Of a stretch of DNA of 37,360 nt, positions 26,105-36,467 are shown in pieces. Positions within the stretch are counted from its first letter, which is position 1; each line of letters opens with the position of its first letter. The notes under the pieces were generated by a model. It had not been told where the DNA came from, searched no databases, and saw only the letters and a list, made by a program, of their open reading frames with translations. The position numbers and the translations under genes are program-made. The stretch comes from Sulfolobus sp. SCGC AB-777_G06 (GTDB lineage: Archaea > Thermoproteota > Thermoprotei_A > Sulfolobales > Sulfolobaceae), in contig QEFN01000004.1 in assembly GCA_003086555.1 (NCBI GenBank), forward strand, positions 1 to 37,360, in the 5' to 3' direction.

Positions 26105-27514
26105 TTAAATTCCTAACTTTCTAGTTATACCTCTTGCTGCAAGTATACCAGTAGCTGCTGCAATGTTTATTCCTCTTGATAAACCTACTCCATCACCAGC
26201 AACAAACAAGTTATCTACTACAGTCTCCATGTTACTATCTACTACAGCTTTCATACTATAGTACTTTATTTCAGGTGCATATAGTAAGGTGTTAGAAGAA
26301 TATAACCCCGGTGCAATGTTGTCAAGTCTCTCTAGACCTTCAATTAAGTTACTAACTACTCTATATGGGAGTCCCATGCTTATATCACCTGGAGTTACGT
26401 CTCTTAAAGTAGGCCTTACTGTAGATCTGTTAATTCTTTCCCACGTACTTCTTCTTCCTTTTTCGAAGTCAATGAGTCTCTGTATTATTGGTTTCTCTCC
26501 GCCTAATCTGGTCATTAGTCTCGCAATGCTTTTTCCGTACTCAATTGTATCTTCCAGAGGATCAGAAAGTTTTATTGTAGTTAAGAAGGCAAAATTCGTA
26601 TTATTGCTTTTCCTATCAGCGAAGGTTTGCCCGTTAACGCCTATAGTACCGTCATCGTAAACTTCTTTCATAATATAACCTCTTGGATTTACACAGAAAG
26701 TTCTAACTTTATCATCATATTTTTTGGTGTATAGTACTACTTTAGGATCCCATACCGCTGAAGTTAGTTCCTCCATTACAAAGGATTCTACCTCAACTCT
26801 TACGCCAATATCAAGAGGTCCTGGTACCATATCAACGCCTAAGTTCCTAGCTTGTTCTAAGAACCACTTAGCACCAGCTCTACCAGGTGCTACAAGCAGG
26901 GTTTTAGTTTCTATTTCCTCTTTTCTGTTAGTCTTGAGAAGGAAATGATCACCCTTCTTTTGTATTTCTAGCACGTTTGTTAATTCTTCTACTTTTACTC
27001 CACTCTTCTCTATATAGTTGAGAATATTCTCTATAACTAAAGGAGTTTTATCAGTTCCTATGTGCCTCTGCCTAATAGGTATAAATTCCGCACCTACCTT
27101 AGCTGCTTTTCTTTGAATATCCTTAACTTTTTCCATGTTGGGTTCGAAGAACCTGTCCTTAGGTGCTCCAAACTTTACCAAAACTTCGTCTACATAATCT
27201 ACTAACTCTTGTGCCTTATCCCAACTCCTCAATATTTCATGAAGTTCTCCACCAATATCCGGTCTGAGGTTTATTATTCCACTACTATAAGTTCCAGCTC
27301 CACCTATACCGTAAGTTATATTACAAGGATCGCAGAAGGTACACTTTTCCTTAGGAGTCAGTAATGGGCACGTCCTTTTCAAAGGTCTTAGACCCTTATC
27401 TACTAATAAGACCTTCAGGTCCTTGCCGTTTTCGGAATTCTTTAAGTTTGCTAGTTCGTAAGCAGCAAACAGTCCAGCCGGTCCTGCTCCCACTATAACT
27501 ATGTCGTAAACCAT
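26105..27514 (-). CDS. FAD-dependent dehydrogenase (COG2509 type)
   Basis: 469 residues. Seen: the FAD-binding Rossmann motif [17 protein letters not shown] at the N-terminus, [20 protein letters not shown], a CTFCDPC cluster (about 58-64), [38 protein letters not shown] and a C-terminal second FAD motif [21 protein letters not shown]. The family is widespread but its substrate is not known. The CxxC-rich loop near the flavin could be redox-active. ATG start; it follows purA on the same strand with a 4-nt gap and may be co-transcribed with it. Confidence 0.8.
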   Translation of the reverse strand: MVYDIVIVGAGPAGLFAAYELANLKNSENGKDLKVLLVDKGLRPLKRTCPLLTPKEKCTFCDPCNITYGIGGAGTYSSGIINLRPDIGGELHEILRSWDKAQELVDYVDEVLVKFGAPKDRFFEPNMEKVKDIQRKAAKVGAEFIPIRQRHIGTDKTPLVIENILNYIEKSGVKVEELTNVLEIQKKGDHFLLKTNRKEEIETKTLLVAPGRAGAKWFLEQARNLGVDMVPGPLDIGVRVEVESFVMEELTSAVWDPKVVLYTKKYDDKVRTFCVNPRGYIMKEVYDDGTIGVNGQTFADRKSNNTNFAFLTTIKLSDPLEDTIEYGKSIARLMTRLGGEKPIIQRLIDFEKGRRSTWERINRSTVRPTLRDVTPGDISMGLPYRVVSNLIEGLERLDNIAPGLYSSNTLLYAPEIKYYSMKAVVDSNMETVVDNLFVAGDGVGLSRGINIAAATGILAARGITRKLGI

Positions 27515-27518
27515 ATTC

Positions 27519-28532
27519 TCACTCTCCTATTTTCTCTCGTCTTAGATCAATTGTAGCTAATGTGTCTTCACCAGTTCCGATTATCGTAATTGGTGCTTTT
27601 AATTCGGCTTCTAGATCCTCTATCCATTTTCTAGCCTCTCTAGGTAGCTTATTAAACTCTCTTACATTTCTTGCCTCCTTAAATAGAGAATCTAGTTTGG
27701 TTATTGCTACTTGGGTTGCTGAATTTATCCTTATTGCTTCTTTAGCCAACTTCACATTGAAAGGTGCACTCCTTCTTTTTCTTCCAGTAACAGTTGCAGT
27801 TTCAGCTATTCCCATTTTCTCAGCCTCCTCCCAAGGTATTTCTCCTTCTAAAGTACCTCCTCCTACTCTTGTGACATAGGATTTGAATACGATTATCACG
27901 TGATCAACGTACTTAGGTCCTATTCCCAATTCGCTTAGGATTCCAGACGATGTAGTATTCCTGCTCGTTACATAGGGATATTCTCCGTGATAAAGACTTA
28001 AGTAATGTCCTTGTGTACCTTCAACTAATACGTCGTTACCTTTACCTAATTCGTCTAACACTAAATTAGGAACTTTAGTTAAGTATGGTTTAAGTTCTTC
28101 ATAATCTTTTGCGAGCTTTAATTTTCTTAAGATTCTTTTAGCTTCAGCATATCCCACTCCTTGACCGGTGCTTCCTATTACTTTCATTAAATATTCATCT
28201 TTCCTTTCTTCGTCAATCTCCCCTTGGGTTATGATCCCTACGTGCTCGTCTACTAATAGTCTGTCCGTACTATCGGTTTCTCTAGCCTCATTAAATAGTA
28301 ATTGAATAGACGTGAGAGCACCTGGAGCTAGAACTAATTTAGATGACTTATTTATAAAGGCTGATGGAATAATTCTAACTTTCCATTGCTTCCCCATATA
28401 AGTTACTGTGTGCCCAGCGTTAATGGATCCAGTTCTGACTGCGAGTTTTGGAGAATCATTAATTCCTATATATGCAGCTATCTTACCCTTTCCTTCGTCT
28501 CCAAAAAAACCTCCTACTAAAATAGTTAGCAT
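27519..28532 (-). CDS. purA: Adenylosuccinate synthetase
   Basis: 337 residues. It condenses IMP and aspartate with GTP to adenylosuccinate. Seen: [16 protein letters not shown] (P-loop with the catalytic Asp), [53 protein letters not shown] and the arginine-rich [12 protein letters not shown]. Shorter than bacterial PurA, as usual in archaea. ATG 28532 (MLTILVGGF). Upstream are an AT-rich TATA (about 28562-28575) and two 23-bp repeats. Confidence 0.95.
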   Translation of the reverse strand: MLTILVGGFFGDEGKGKIAAYIGINDSPKLAVRTGSINAGHTVTYMGKQWKVRIIPSAFINKSSKLVLAPGALTSIQLLFNEARETDSTDRLLVDEHVGIITQGEIDEERKDEYLMKVIGSTGQGVGYAEAKRILRKLKLAKDYEELKPYLTKVPNLVLDELGKGNDVLVEGTQGHYLSLYHGEYPYVTSRNTTSSGILSELGIGPKYVDHVIIVFKSYVTRVGGGTLEGEIPWEEAEKMGIAETATVTGRKRRSAPFNVKLAKEAIRINSATQVAITKLDSLFKEARNVREFNKLPREARKWIEDLEAELKAPITIIGTGEDTLATIDLRREKIGE

Positions 28533-28577
28533 TAAACACCGTTTTGATAAATATTGATGTATAATATTTAAATATTT

Positions 28578-28600
28578 CTTACGTCAATCTATAATTATAA
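28578..28600 (+). repeat. 23-bp direct repeat, copy 1, upstream of purA
   Basis: CTTACGTCAATCTATAATTA then TAA; identical to the copy at 28634. It is placed just upstream of the presumed purA TATA, so it is a candidate regulator site. Confidence 0.7.
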
Positions 28601-28633
28601 TCTGGTAAAAGATCCGTCTATTTATAATCAGCA

Positions 28634-28656
28634 CTTACGTCAATCTATAATTATAA
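28634..28656 (+). repeat. 23-bp direct repeat, copy 2, upstream of purA
   Basis: Perfect second copy of the repeat at 28578, after a 33-bp spacer and 19 bp from the end of purP. No further copy was noticed in the window. Confidence 0.7.
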
Positions 28657-28675
28657 AAAATCCACCTAAAAATCT

Positions 28676-29730
28676 TTAAGTTATAATTAAGTCGATCGAG
28701 TTACGTGAAATAGCTTCTTTTATTTCATAAGCTATTCTTCTTCCTACGCTCATAGGTTTGCCAAAATATAGTTTAGAGTACTGGCTTCCTATTCCCATAT
28801 GGGCATTAGTCCCTCCTCCTATTCTAGGAGCTACATCAAATACTATCAAATCGAGTTCGGGCGTTACCATTAACTGTAAAGTAAATGGTCCTATAATACC
28901 AGGTGGTTCCAGCTTTTTCGTAGTTTCTACGAAAGAGTAACCTATTTCGAATATTTTCTCCAGTAAGCTTTCCCTTATAGTTGCTGGCTCGTGGCCCACT
29001 TCTATAAATCTTGGTAGTCTATTTAGTTTCAATTGAATTTCAGCGGGTAATCTGTAAAATGAATCCCAATCACTTTGAATTCTACGATCGACACTTAGGA
29101 GTTCTACTCTGTCATAAATTGGTGAATTGAAGTAATTAATGTTAAAATGGGCTCCTAATATGTATTCTTCAATAACCATCGAGTTTATACTTTCATCATC
29201 TATTATCCCATTTTTCCTCAGTTCATCTATTTTATTGTCAAAATCCTTTTGGTTTACAGCAATGAAAAACCCTCTTTCTACTCTTCTTTTTGCTTCTGGA
29301 AGTTTGACTATTACTGGAACGTCTATGTTATCAGGTCTTAACGTTCTAGGTCTTTTTATTTTCGCTTCATCTAGTAATTTATAGTAATTCTTATCCCCAC
29401 TCCTCTCCTCCCATCTGAGCATTCTTCTATTACCAAAGAATTTTGTCTTCATTCTTTCTAAGTTATCGTAACCTACATAAACAGCTAAGCTTCTGTTAGG
29501 AACCATGATCACATTTTCGCTGTGAAGCATCGAGTCAATTTTATCAGACGATATTTCCTTAAAGTCATCTAAAACTATACATCTATCTACTATTCTTTTA
29601 AATTCTCTATAAGCTCTATCTCTACCCTTCTTACATAATGCTATTGTTTTAAACCCTTCATCTTTAGCCCCATCGAAAACGTCTAATGCTGAATGGCTTG
29701 CTAAAGCAGCTATTTGCATCACGTTATCCA

Positions 29731-29731
<1 letters not shown>
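28676..29731 (-). CDS. purP: FAICAR synthetase PurP (copy 1)
   Basis: 351 residues. An ATP-grasp enzyme that uses formate and ATP to formylate AICAR. Seen: [25 protein letters not shown] at the N-terminus, [71 protein letters not shown] and the metal-binding [23 protein letters not shown]. This copy keeps the family's canonical lines. It starts on the last base of the stop codon of the second purP gene (TAATG). Confidence 0.93.
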
Positions 29732-30735
<1,004 letters not shown>

Positions 30736-30782
30736 TTCAATATACGAAGACTTAATACGCTAATAAATGTCTTTTTAAAATT
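30736..30782. promoter_or_regulatory. Divergent purP2-purB promoter region
   Basis: 47 bp of AT-rich DNA. CTTAATAC near 30751-30758 lies about 26 nt before purB. TTTATTAG on the other strand near 30763-30770 lies about 26 nt before a purP2 start near 30741. The two promoters overlap, so the purine genes may be co-regulated. Confidence 0.45.
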
Positions 30783-32132
30783 ATGAGTAATGAAATATGT
30801 GTTTTTGAATGGAGATATGGAAGTAAAGAAATGAGAGATTTATTTTCAAGAAAAAACATGGTTAAAACCATGGCAGAAGTAGAGGTAGCATTATTATATG
30901 CTTTATTTAAAGCTGGAGTTATTAATGAGGATGAGTCAAAGCGGGTAAAAGAAGTAATAGAAAAAATAAATATAGAAAGAATCAACGAATTAGAGAAAAA
31001 ATTAGGTCATGATGTTATGGCTTTAACGGTTCATCTGGCCGAACTTTCAGGGGCTAAGTACATTCATTACGGGGCAACCAGTTATGATATAATAGATACA
31101 GCATACGCCATAATTTTCTCAAAGGCATTGAATATAATTAAACAGAAACTGAGAAATATTCTCCAAATCCTACTTGACTACTCATCAAAATACAAAGACC
31201 TAGTGATGGTAGGAAGGACTCACGGGCAACACGCCCTTCCGATTACTTTAGGTTTTAAGTTTTCCAATTACGCGTATGAATTTTCTAGGTCATTAGAGAG
31301 ATTATGTGAGCTAGAAAAGAGATTAGTAAGAATAAAAATGGCGGGAGCCGTAGGTACGATGGCAGCTTGGCGAGATAAAGGGGTGGAAATCGAGAAGTAC
31401 GTTTCAGAAAATCTTGGAATACCTCCTCATGTAATTTCAACTCAAGTAGCACCGAGAGATGCATTTGCCGAATTGATCTCAGATCTAGCGATATTAGGTT
31501 CTCAACTTGATAGGTTTGCCTTAGAAATACGTGAACTTATGAGACCAGAAATCTTGGAACTTGCAGAGGGAGAGGCCGTAGAGAGAGTAGGGAGTAGTAC
31601 GATGCCTCATAAGGAAAACCCAGTAACAGCTGAGAAGATAAGTGGGTTAGCAAAAGTCTTAAGGGGTTTCGTTATAGCGGAGCTCGAAAACATACCATTA
31701 TGGCACGAGCGTGATTTAACTAATAGCTCTTCCGAACGTATAATTATTTCCCATTCCTTCCTTACAATTGATGAAATGTTAGATAGTACGATCAAATTGA
31801 TGAGAACATTAAGAATATTTCCAGAAAATATGGAAAGAAACCTAAACTTGACCAAAGGTCTTATAATGGCGGAAAGTCTAATGGTTAATTTAACTTTAAG
31901 AGGTCTTCCCAGACATACGGCTCATGAGCTTTCGATGAATATATCCAGAGAAGCTGAAGCCAAGAATAAGTCTCTTTATGAGGAGGCTTTAGAAAACGAA
32001 ATAGTTAGACAGTATATGACCGAAGAAGACTTGAGACAAGTTCTAGATCCTAAAGGGTATTTAGGCTCATATAGTATTCTAATAGATAGAACTAAAGACT
32101 ACGTCATGAAAGTAATCTCGTCTTGTATTTAA
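30783..32132 (+). CDS. purB: Adenylosuccinate lyase
   Basis: 449 residues. It releases fumarate from SAICAR and from adenylosuccinate, so it acts both before PurP and after PurA. Seen: the fumarase/aspartase superfamily blocks [33 protein letters not shown], and the flexible signature loop [24 protein letters not shown] start with overlapping divergent promoter. Full length. Confidence 0.96.
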   Translation: MSNEICVFEWRYGSKEMRDLFSRKNMVKTMAEVEVALLYALFKAGVINEDESKRVKEVIEKINIERINELEKKLGHDVMALTVHLAELSGAKYIHYGATSYDIIDTAYAIIFSKALNIIKQKLRNILQILLDYSSKYKDLVMVGRTHGQHALPITLGFKFSNYAYEFSRSLERLCELEKRLVRIKMAGAVGTMAAWRDKGVEIEKYVSENLGIPPHVISTQVAPRDAFAELISDLAILGSQLDRFALEIRELMRPEILELAEGEAVERVGSSTMPHKENPVTAEKISGLAKVLRGFVIAELENIPLWHERDLTNSSSERIIISHSFLTIDEMLDSTIKLMRTLRIFPENMERNLNLTKGLIMAESLMVNLTLRGLPRHTAHELSMNISREAEAKNKSLYEEALENEIVRQYMTEEDLRQVLDPKGYLGSYSILIDRTKDYVMKVISSCI

Positions 32133-32134
32133 AT

Positions 32135-32143
32135 TTTAAAAAG
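32135..32143 (+). promoter_or_regulatory. TATA box of tRNA-Thr
   Basis: TTTTAAAAA lies about 25-26 nt before the first base of the tRNA, immediately after the purB stop codon. Confidence 0.5.
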
Positions 32144-32163
32144 CTTAGATACAAAAAATATAT

Positions 32164-32261
32164 GCCGCCGTAGCTCAGACTGGTAGAGCGCCGGCCTCGT
32201 AAGGTATAGTAGCAGGATCCGGTACAGCCGGTGGTCCGGGGTTCAAGTCCCCGCGGCGGCT
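32164..32261 (+). tRNA. tRNA-Thr (CGT) with a 24-nt intron
   Basis: Acceptor stem GCCGCCG/CGGCGGC with U73 discriminator (T in DNA), as in archaeal tRNA-Thr. The D arm is GCTC/GAGC. The T arm is CGGGG TTCAAGT CCCCG. The anticodon stem CCGGC/GCCGG encloses 31 nt; removing 24 nt (about 32202-32225) at position 37/38 leaves loop CTCGTAA with anticodon CGT. The intron pairs weakly with the anticodon (GTA/TAC), so a canonical bulge-helix-bulge is not obvious. T-run after the gene. Confidence 0.92.
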
Positions 32262-32265
32262 TTTT

Positions 32266-32271
32266 GGTGAT
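32266..32271 (+). promoter_or_regulatory. SD of thiL placed directly behind tRNA-Thr
   Basis: GGTGAT ends 5 nt before the TTG start at 32277 and begins 5 nt after the last tRNA base. It supports the TTG start and leaves no room for a separate promoter. Confidence 0.6.
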
Positions 32272-32276
32272 TAAAG

Positions 32277-33221
32277 TTGTTTTCAGAACATGAATTTATA
32301 AATAATATAATATCTAAGTATGTAGTTTTTAATTCTATAAGAGATGATGTATACACTGAAAAAGGTCTGATCTACAAAATAGACGGTTTTCAATTATCTT
32401 ATACTTTTTCTTTCATGGACTTATATGATTTAGGTTGGAAAGCGGTAATTTCAACCGTAAGCGACATTATCTCTAAAGGCGGAATTCCTAGTTTATTCTT
32501 CTCATCGATTGGTATACCTAAATCAAAGTTGGATAAACTTGAGAATTTAATTGAAGGAATAGCAGACGCTATTAAGTATTACCATGGCAAGTACGTAGGT
32601 GGAGATCTTAATTCCAGTGACGGAAGCGGTTGGATCGATATAATGGGGATTGGGTTGTCTACGTGTAATTCTAACAAGGACATAGATGACGGTGATGTAG
32701 TAATTATATCTAATTCAATAGGATACACATCATTAGTTTTTCTATCTTATGTTCGTTCTTGGAATATTTATTTACCTAAAAAGGTGATCAATAAGATTCG
32801 TCATCCTATTGTTAATAAAGGTATACTTAAAATTATTGAAAAATATTGTACAAATATTTCGTATTCAACTGATGTCAGCGACGGTCTCATTGTCTCCTTG
32901 TACAATATCGTAAAAAGAAAGAATGTAACAGTAGAACTGAAGCAAATACCCATAGACCCAGAGGTAAAAGAAATGACTGATTCTTTAGGGGTCGAAATCA
33001 AAGATATCCTAAAGTATTCGGGAGAAGAGTTCGAGACATTACTAGTTGTTAGAAAAAGCGTAGTTGAGGAAGTTATGAGAGAAATGAGAAAATATGGTTT
33101 AAACCCAATAGTTATAGGAGAAGTAATTAAAAATGAAAACTCTGAAGGGAAGAACAATGTATTATACAAGGGTGAAGTTATAGAAAATACTGGATGGGAT
33201 AATTTCTTAGGATGGTTTTAA
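32277..33221 (+). CDS. thiL: Thiamine-monophosphate kinase-like protein
   Basis: 314 residues of the AIR synthase/ThiL/HypE superfamily. ThiL makes thiamine diphosphate from thiamine monophosphate. Seen: [14 protein letters not shown] at the N-terminus, [23 protein letters not shown] (ThiL-like 'GWKAlAvnlSDiaAmG'), [27 protein letters not shown] and [12 protein letters not shown]. The DDAA-type metal site is altered ([10 protein letters not shown]), so exact substrate is less certain than family. TTG start with a good SD. Confidence 0.8.
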   Translation: MFSEHEFINNIISKYVVFNSIRDDVYTEKGLIYKIDGFQLSYTFSFMDLYDLGWKAVISTVSDIISKGGIPSLFFSSIGIPKSKLDKLENLIEGIADAIKYYHGKYVGGDLNSSDGSGWIDIMGIGLSTCNSNKDIDDGDVVIISNSIGYTSLVFLSYVRSWNIYLPKKVINKIRHPIVNKGILKIIEKYCTNISYSTDVSDGLIVSLYNIVKRKNVTVELKQIPIDPEVKEMTDSLGVEIKDILKYSGEEFETLLVVRKSVVEEVMREMRKYGLNPIVIGEVIKNENSEGKNNVLYKGEVIENTGWDNFLGWF

Positions 33222-33250
33222 CCAAATATGCAGTTATAATGGTGAAAGAG

Positions 33251-33258
33251 CTTATAAG
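33251..33258 (+). promoter_or_regulatory. TATA box of tes
   Basis: CTTATAAG, a perfect palindrome, predicts a transcript start near 33281. This favours ATG 33290 as the tes start codon and shows tes has its own promoter behind thiL. Confidence 0.55.
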
Positions 33259-33289
33259 TAGGCTTCTCCTATGCTTTATGAAGATAAAA

Positions 33290-35038
33290 ATGACAGAAAC
33301 AGTTCAGAAGAGCGAGGAAAGATTTAGACTATTACCAGCTCCGTCTAAATTTGATAACGGGGTAGTTAAATTTGGAGATAGGGAAATTAGGATAGGAGGT
33401 CCTTTACCTAAGATTGCAGAAAATGAAAAATTGGTGAGAGTTACTAGTTCCTTATGTCCGGTCTGTTATAGACTATTACCAGCCGTAATATTTGAGAAAG
33501 AAGATAAATTATACATAAGAAAAGTCTGTCCAGATCACGGTGAATTTGAAGATCTATATTATGGTGATGTAAATCTATACTACAAGTTCGACTATTGGGA
33601 ATATGAAGGTAAGGGACCTAAGGTTCCATATGTAGATCTTAAATCGCCTTGTCCTTTTAACTGTGGGCTTTGTCCAATGCATCATCAGCACTCAGCTCTT
33701 GTAAACATGGTAATTACGAACAGATGTGATTTATCTTGTTGGTACTGTTTCTTCTTCGCTGAGAAGGCTGGTTACGTATACGAACCCACTAGAGAACAGA
33801 TAAAGTTCATGGTAGAACAATTGAAAAGGCAAGATATTACTCTCGTCATCCAATTAACCGGTGGAGAACCTACACTACGTGAAGATTTGATTGAAATCGT
33901 AAGAATTATGAGAGAGAGCGGTGTAAAACACATACAGCTTAACACTTGGGGTGGAACTTTTGCTAAGATGTACCTCGAAGATCCAGAATACGCAATAAAG
34001 TATGCCCGTGAGTTAAGAGAGGCTGGTGTTAACACCATATACATGAGTTTTGATGGTGTAAATAGAAGAACCAATACTAAGAATCACTGGGAAGTCCCAT
34101 ACACTTTAGAGGTCTTCAGAAAAGCCGGAATGACCAGCGTAGTTCTAGTACCTACTGTTATCAGAACCGTAAACGATCAAGATTTAGGGAATATAGTGAA
34201 ATTCGCAGCATATAACATGGATGTAGTAAGGGCAATTAACTTCCAACCTGTCAGCTTAACCGGAATGATGAAACGCAATATGAGAAATAAGTTCAGAATA
34301 ACGATTCCTGAGGTTTTAAAGGCAATAGAGGAGCAGACAAATGGAGAGATTACTAGAGATAGTTGGTATCCTATAGGAACTTCGGTTGTATTCTCTAAGC
34401 TAGTAGAGGCAATAACTGGAAAAGAGCAATTTGAGATGGCTAATCATCCAAGCTGCGGAGCCGGAACTTACGTATTCGTAGAGTGGAGAAATGGAGAACC
34501 TCATTTCATACCGCTTTCTAAGTTTATAGACCTAGAAGGTTTACTGGAGTATCTAAGAGAGAAAACAGACGAGTTAAAAGAAGGAGGAAATAAGGTCTGG
34601 ATAGGTGTAAAACTATTATATAACTTGAGGAAGTTTATTGATAAGGAGAAAGGGCCTAAAGACTTTGACGTTTATGAAATGCTACGTAATATTATCGTCA
34701 ACCATAATTATGAAGCGTTAGGAGAATGGCACTATAGGACGTTATTCTTAGGGACTATGCACTTCATGGATCTATATAACTATGATGTCGAAAGAGTAAT
34801 GAGATGCGATATACACTATACTACTCCTGATGGTAGAGTAATACCATTCTGCACATATAATGTATTAAATGACTTATACAGAGACAAAGTGCTAAAGGAA
34901 TACCAGATACCTATAGAAGAATGGAAGAAAGTCCATGGAGAAGATAGCATAGGAGATAAAATGAAGTATAGAAGAATAGCGAGTAAGTTAGAAGAAGGAG
35001 AAGTATATAAGGCAATCTACAAGCCTTTTATACAATAA
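33290..35038 (+). CDS. tes: Tetraether lipid synthase (radical SAM)
   Basis: About 582 residues. It joins the phytanyl chains of two diether lipids carbon-to-carbon to make membrane-spanning tetraethers (GDGT). Seen: a rubredoxin-like N-terminal pair of Cys motifs ([11 protein letters not shown] and KVCPDHGEF), then [20 protein letters not shown], the radical SAM motif [11 protein letters not shown], the SAM-binding [11 protein letters not shown], and distal cysteines ([16 protein letters not shown] and FCTYN near the end) for extra clusters. This matches MJ0619-type Tes, known to carry three [4Fe-4S] clusters and one mononuclear iron. ATG 33290 chosen over earlier in-frame codons because of the TATA position; ATG 33278 is possible. 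Confidence 0.9.
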   Translation: MTETVQKSEERFRLLPAPSKFDNGVVKFGDREIRIGGPLPKIAENEKLVRVTSSLCPVCYRLLPAVIFEKEDKLYIRKVCPDHGEFEDLYYGDVNLYYKFDYWEYEGKGPKVPYVDLKSPCPFNCGLCPMHHQHSALVNMVITNRCDLSCWYCFFFAEKAGYVYEPTREQIKFMVEQLKRQDITLVIQLTGGEPTLREDLIEIVRIMRESGVKHIQLNTWGGTFAKMYLEDPEYAIKYARELREAGVNTIYMSFDGVNRRTNTKNHWEVPYTLEVFRKAGMTSVVLVPTVIRTVNDQDLGNIVKFAAYNMDVVRAINFQPVSLTGMMKRNMRNKFRITIPEVLKAIEEQTNGEITRDSWYPIGTSVVFSKLVEAITGKEQFEMANHPSCGAGTYVFVEWRNGEPHFIPLSKFIDLEGLLEYLREKTDELKEGGNKVWIGVKLLYNLRKFIDKEKGPKDFDVYEMLRNIIVNHNYEALGEWHYRTLFLGTMHFMDLYNYDVERVMRCDIHYTTPDGRVIPFCTYNVLNDLYRDKVLKEYQIPIEEWKKVHGEDSIGDKMKYRRIASKLEEGEVYKAIYKPFIQ

Positions 35039-35077
35039 TTTTTTATTTTAAATTAAAAAATATATTATAATGTATTT
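35039..35077. terminator. T/A-rich convergent terminator between tes and ribD
   Basis: The 39-bp gap between the two stop codons holds T-runs on both strands (TTTTTTATTTTAAATT and its neighbour AAAAAATATATTATAA), which could end both converging transcripts. Confidence 0.4.
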
Positions 35078-35740
35078 TTAATTACTAATTTTTCTATATA
35101 TAATATGGACTTCTTGTCCACATTCACATAGTTTTACATTGACCAATTGTAGCCTGGGTGCGTTAGTACCTGTAAAACCTTCTCCTTGAGCGAAAGATAT
35201 TCCGTTTCCGAAAATTATAGGAGAGATTGTGATTCTAATTTCATCGAAACAATTTTCCTTAATAAAGTTCCAAATTGTAGTTCCGCCGCCCTCTACCATA
35301 ATTTTTTTAACGTTCTTAGTTATGTAAAGGTCTCTCATGATAGAACAAATCGACATATCATTTATGTATCTAATTTCAACACCTTTTTGAATTAAAGCTT
35401 GCATTATCTGTCTCTTTTCAGAACTCTCTTCATTTAGTTTAGATGTGTAAACTGTTGTAGGAGGGGGAGTTGTGAAAATTGTATTATTTACATTAAATCT
35501 TAAACTATTTGAAATTATTACTCTAATAGGATTTTTTCCATGTGCATATTTAAGTGTCAGTTTAGGATTATCAATTCTTACTGTTTCAGCTCCCACTAAT
35601 ACTGCATCTACTTCGCTTCTAAGGATATGTTGTCTCCTTTTATCAGATGGGCAACTTAATTGGCTATATCTGTCTTTTGAAGCTAATCTACCATCTATAC
35701 TCATAGTGCTGAATATTATAATGTAAGGTCTATCTACCAT
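35078..35740 (-). CDS. RibD-type diaminohydroxy-pyrimidine ribosyl-phosphate reductase
   Basis: 220 residues. Archaeal 2,5-diamino-6-ribosylamino-4(3H)-pyrimidinone 5'-phosphate reductase, step two of riboflavin synthesis, with a dihydrofolate-reductase-like fold. Seen: IIIFSTMSIDGRLASKD, the HILRSEVDAVLVGAETVRIDNPKLT line and KKIMVEGGGTTIWNFI with RITISPIIFGNG. Full length. ATG start 3 nt after the stop of a 59-residue Cys-rich ORF, last gene of a tightly packed minus-strand set. Confidence 0.92.
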   Translation of the reverse strand: MVDRPYIIIFSTMSIDGRLASKDRYSQLSCPSDKRRQHILRSEVDAVLVGAETVRIDNPKLTLKYAHGKNPIRVIISNSLRFNVNNTIFTTPPPTTVYTSKLNEESSEKRQIMQALIQKGVEIRYINDMSICSIMRDLYITKNVKKIMVEGGGTTIWNFIKENCFDEIRITISPIIFGNGISFAQGEGFTGTNAPRLQLVNVKLCECGQEVHIIYRKISN

Positions 35741-35743
35741 GTT

Positions 35744-35923
35744 TCATGCTAATTTAACGGTCTGCTTCTTTGGTAATAAGTTAAATGACCAAACTCTTAT
35801 TTTACAAGTTGCTCTTTGCTTGCATAATAGGCAACAGTCTACACACACATTAATTTTTCTTATACTACAATATCTAACTTGAAGAAATCTTCCACAACTG
35901 TCACATTTCTCTTCGAATACCAT
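35744..35923 (-). CDS. Small Cys-rich (zinc-ribbon-like) protein, 59 residues
   Basis: Translation runs MVFEEKCDSCGRFLQVRYCS, then IRKINVCVDCCLLCKQRATC, then a basic end finishing VKLA. Eight cysteines: 7, 10, 19, 27, 30, 31, 34 and 40, including CDSC, CVDCC and CLLC/CKQRATC, enough for two metal sites. No family recognised. ATG lies 1 nt after the stop of the metallo-beta-lactamase-like gene and the TGA lies 3 nt before ribD, so it is embedded in an operon with no spare space, good evidence that it is translated. Function unknown; DNA, RNA or partner binding through zinc is a guess. Confidence 0.7.
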   Translation of the reverse strand: MVFEEKCDSCGRFLQVRYCSIRKINVCVDCCLLCKQRATCKIRVWSFNLLPKKQTVKLA

Positions 35924-35924
35924 G

Positions 35925-36467
35925 TTAAATCACTTTTTCAAAATTGTAAGCATTACATATATAACTAATTTTATTCTTAATGCCGCTGGTTCTACTAGCT
36001 CCAGTAAACAGTATAGAATCGAACATTATGAATATTGACCCACTAACTGGGGTATTGCTCTTAATAACGGTAATTTTGTGACGAGGTTCTACACCTAAAA
36101 TCTCGTTCATATATTTCAAGTTTGACTCAGATAATTCGACGGTTACGTTCAAAGGCTCATAGTTACTATTTTTATCACCTCCTTTTCTCAGTAGAGAAGC
36201 TACTTCTCTACTAGATATAATTAATGCAGAGAATAACCTCGATAGTACACTAGCTCCTCCTGCTACCTCACGTCTATAACTCGTTAATATTATCCATTTC
36301 AACTTTTTTGAATTTCTTTCTAAGATCTCATAAATTCCATCTATAATTATAGATGAGTCACTCCCATCACTTGAGTCTATCAGGATAAAACTTTCTCCTA
36401 TGTCTATTAAATAAACTAGGAAATTTCCTTTTATTGCGTATACGTTATTGACTAGCTTGCTTATCAT
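35925..36467 (-). CDS. Metallo-beta-lactamase-fold protein lacking the metal motif
   Basis: 180 residues. Seen: an MBL-like start, VNNVYAIKGNFLVYLIDIGESFILIDSSDGSD, then LKWIILTSYRREVAGGASVL where active members have 'IILTHxHxDHxGGA', and FIMFDSILFTGASRTSG, the equivalent of the 'GDtLF.G' strand. The HxHxDH residues are replaced by SYRREV, so it should not bind the usual zinc pair. Likely a binding or structural protein; the fold call is by pattern only. It overlaps the HTH-PRTase gene by 4 nt (ATGA) and is followed after 1 nt by the Cys-rich ORF. Confidence 0.6.
   Translation of the reverse strand: MISKLVNNVYAIKGNFLVYLIDIGESFILIDSSDGSDSSIIIDGIYEILERNSKKLKWIILTSYRREVAGGASVLSRLFSALIISSREVASLLRKGGDKNSNYEPLNVTVELSESNLKYMNEILGVEPRHKITVIKSNTPVSGSIFIMFDSILFTGASRTSGIKNKISYICNAYNFEKVI

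Noticed and set aside
26289..26660. Plus-strand ORF of 123 residues
   Set aside because: Frame shadow of the FAD-dependent dehydrogenase; low-complexity hydrophobic translation.
28578..28656. Two-repeat mini CRISPR array (23-bp repeats, 33-bp spacer)
   Set aside because: Only two copies, no leader or cas genes, and the repeat does not resemble Sulfolobales CRISPR repeats I recall. A promoter-linked operator pair is more likely.
32801..33169. Minus-strand ORF of 122 residues
   Set aside because: Shadow of thiL, Ser/Thr/Ile-rich without motifs.
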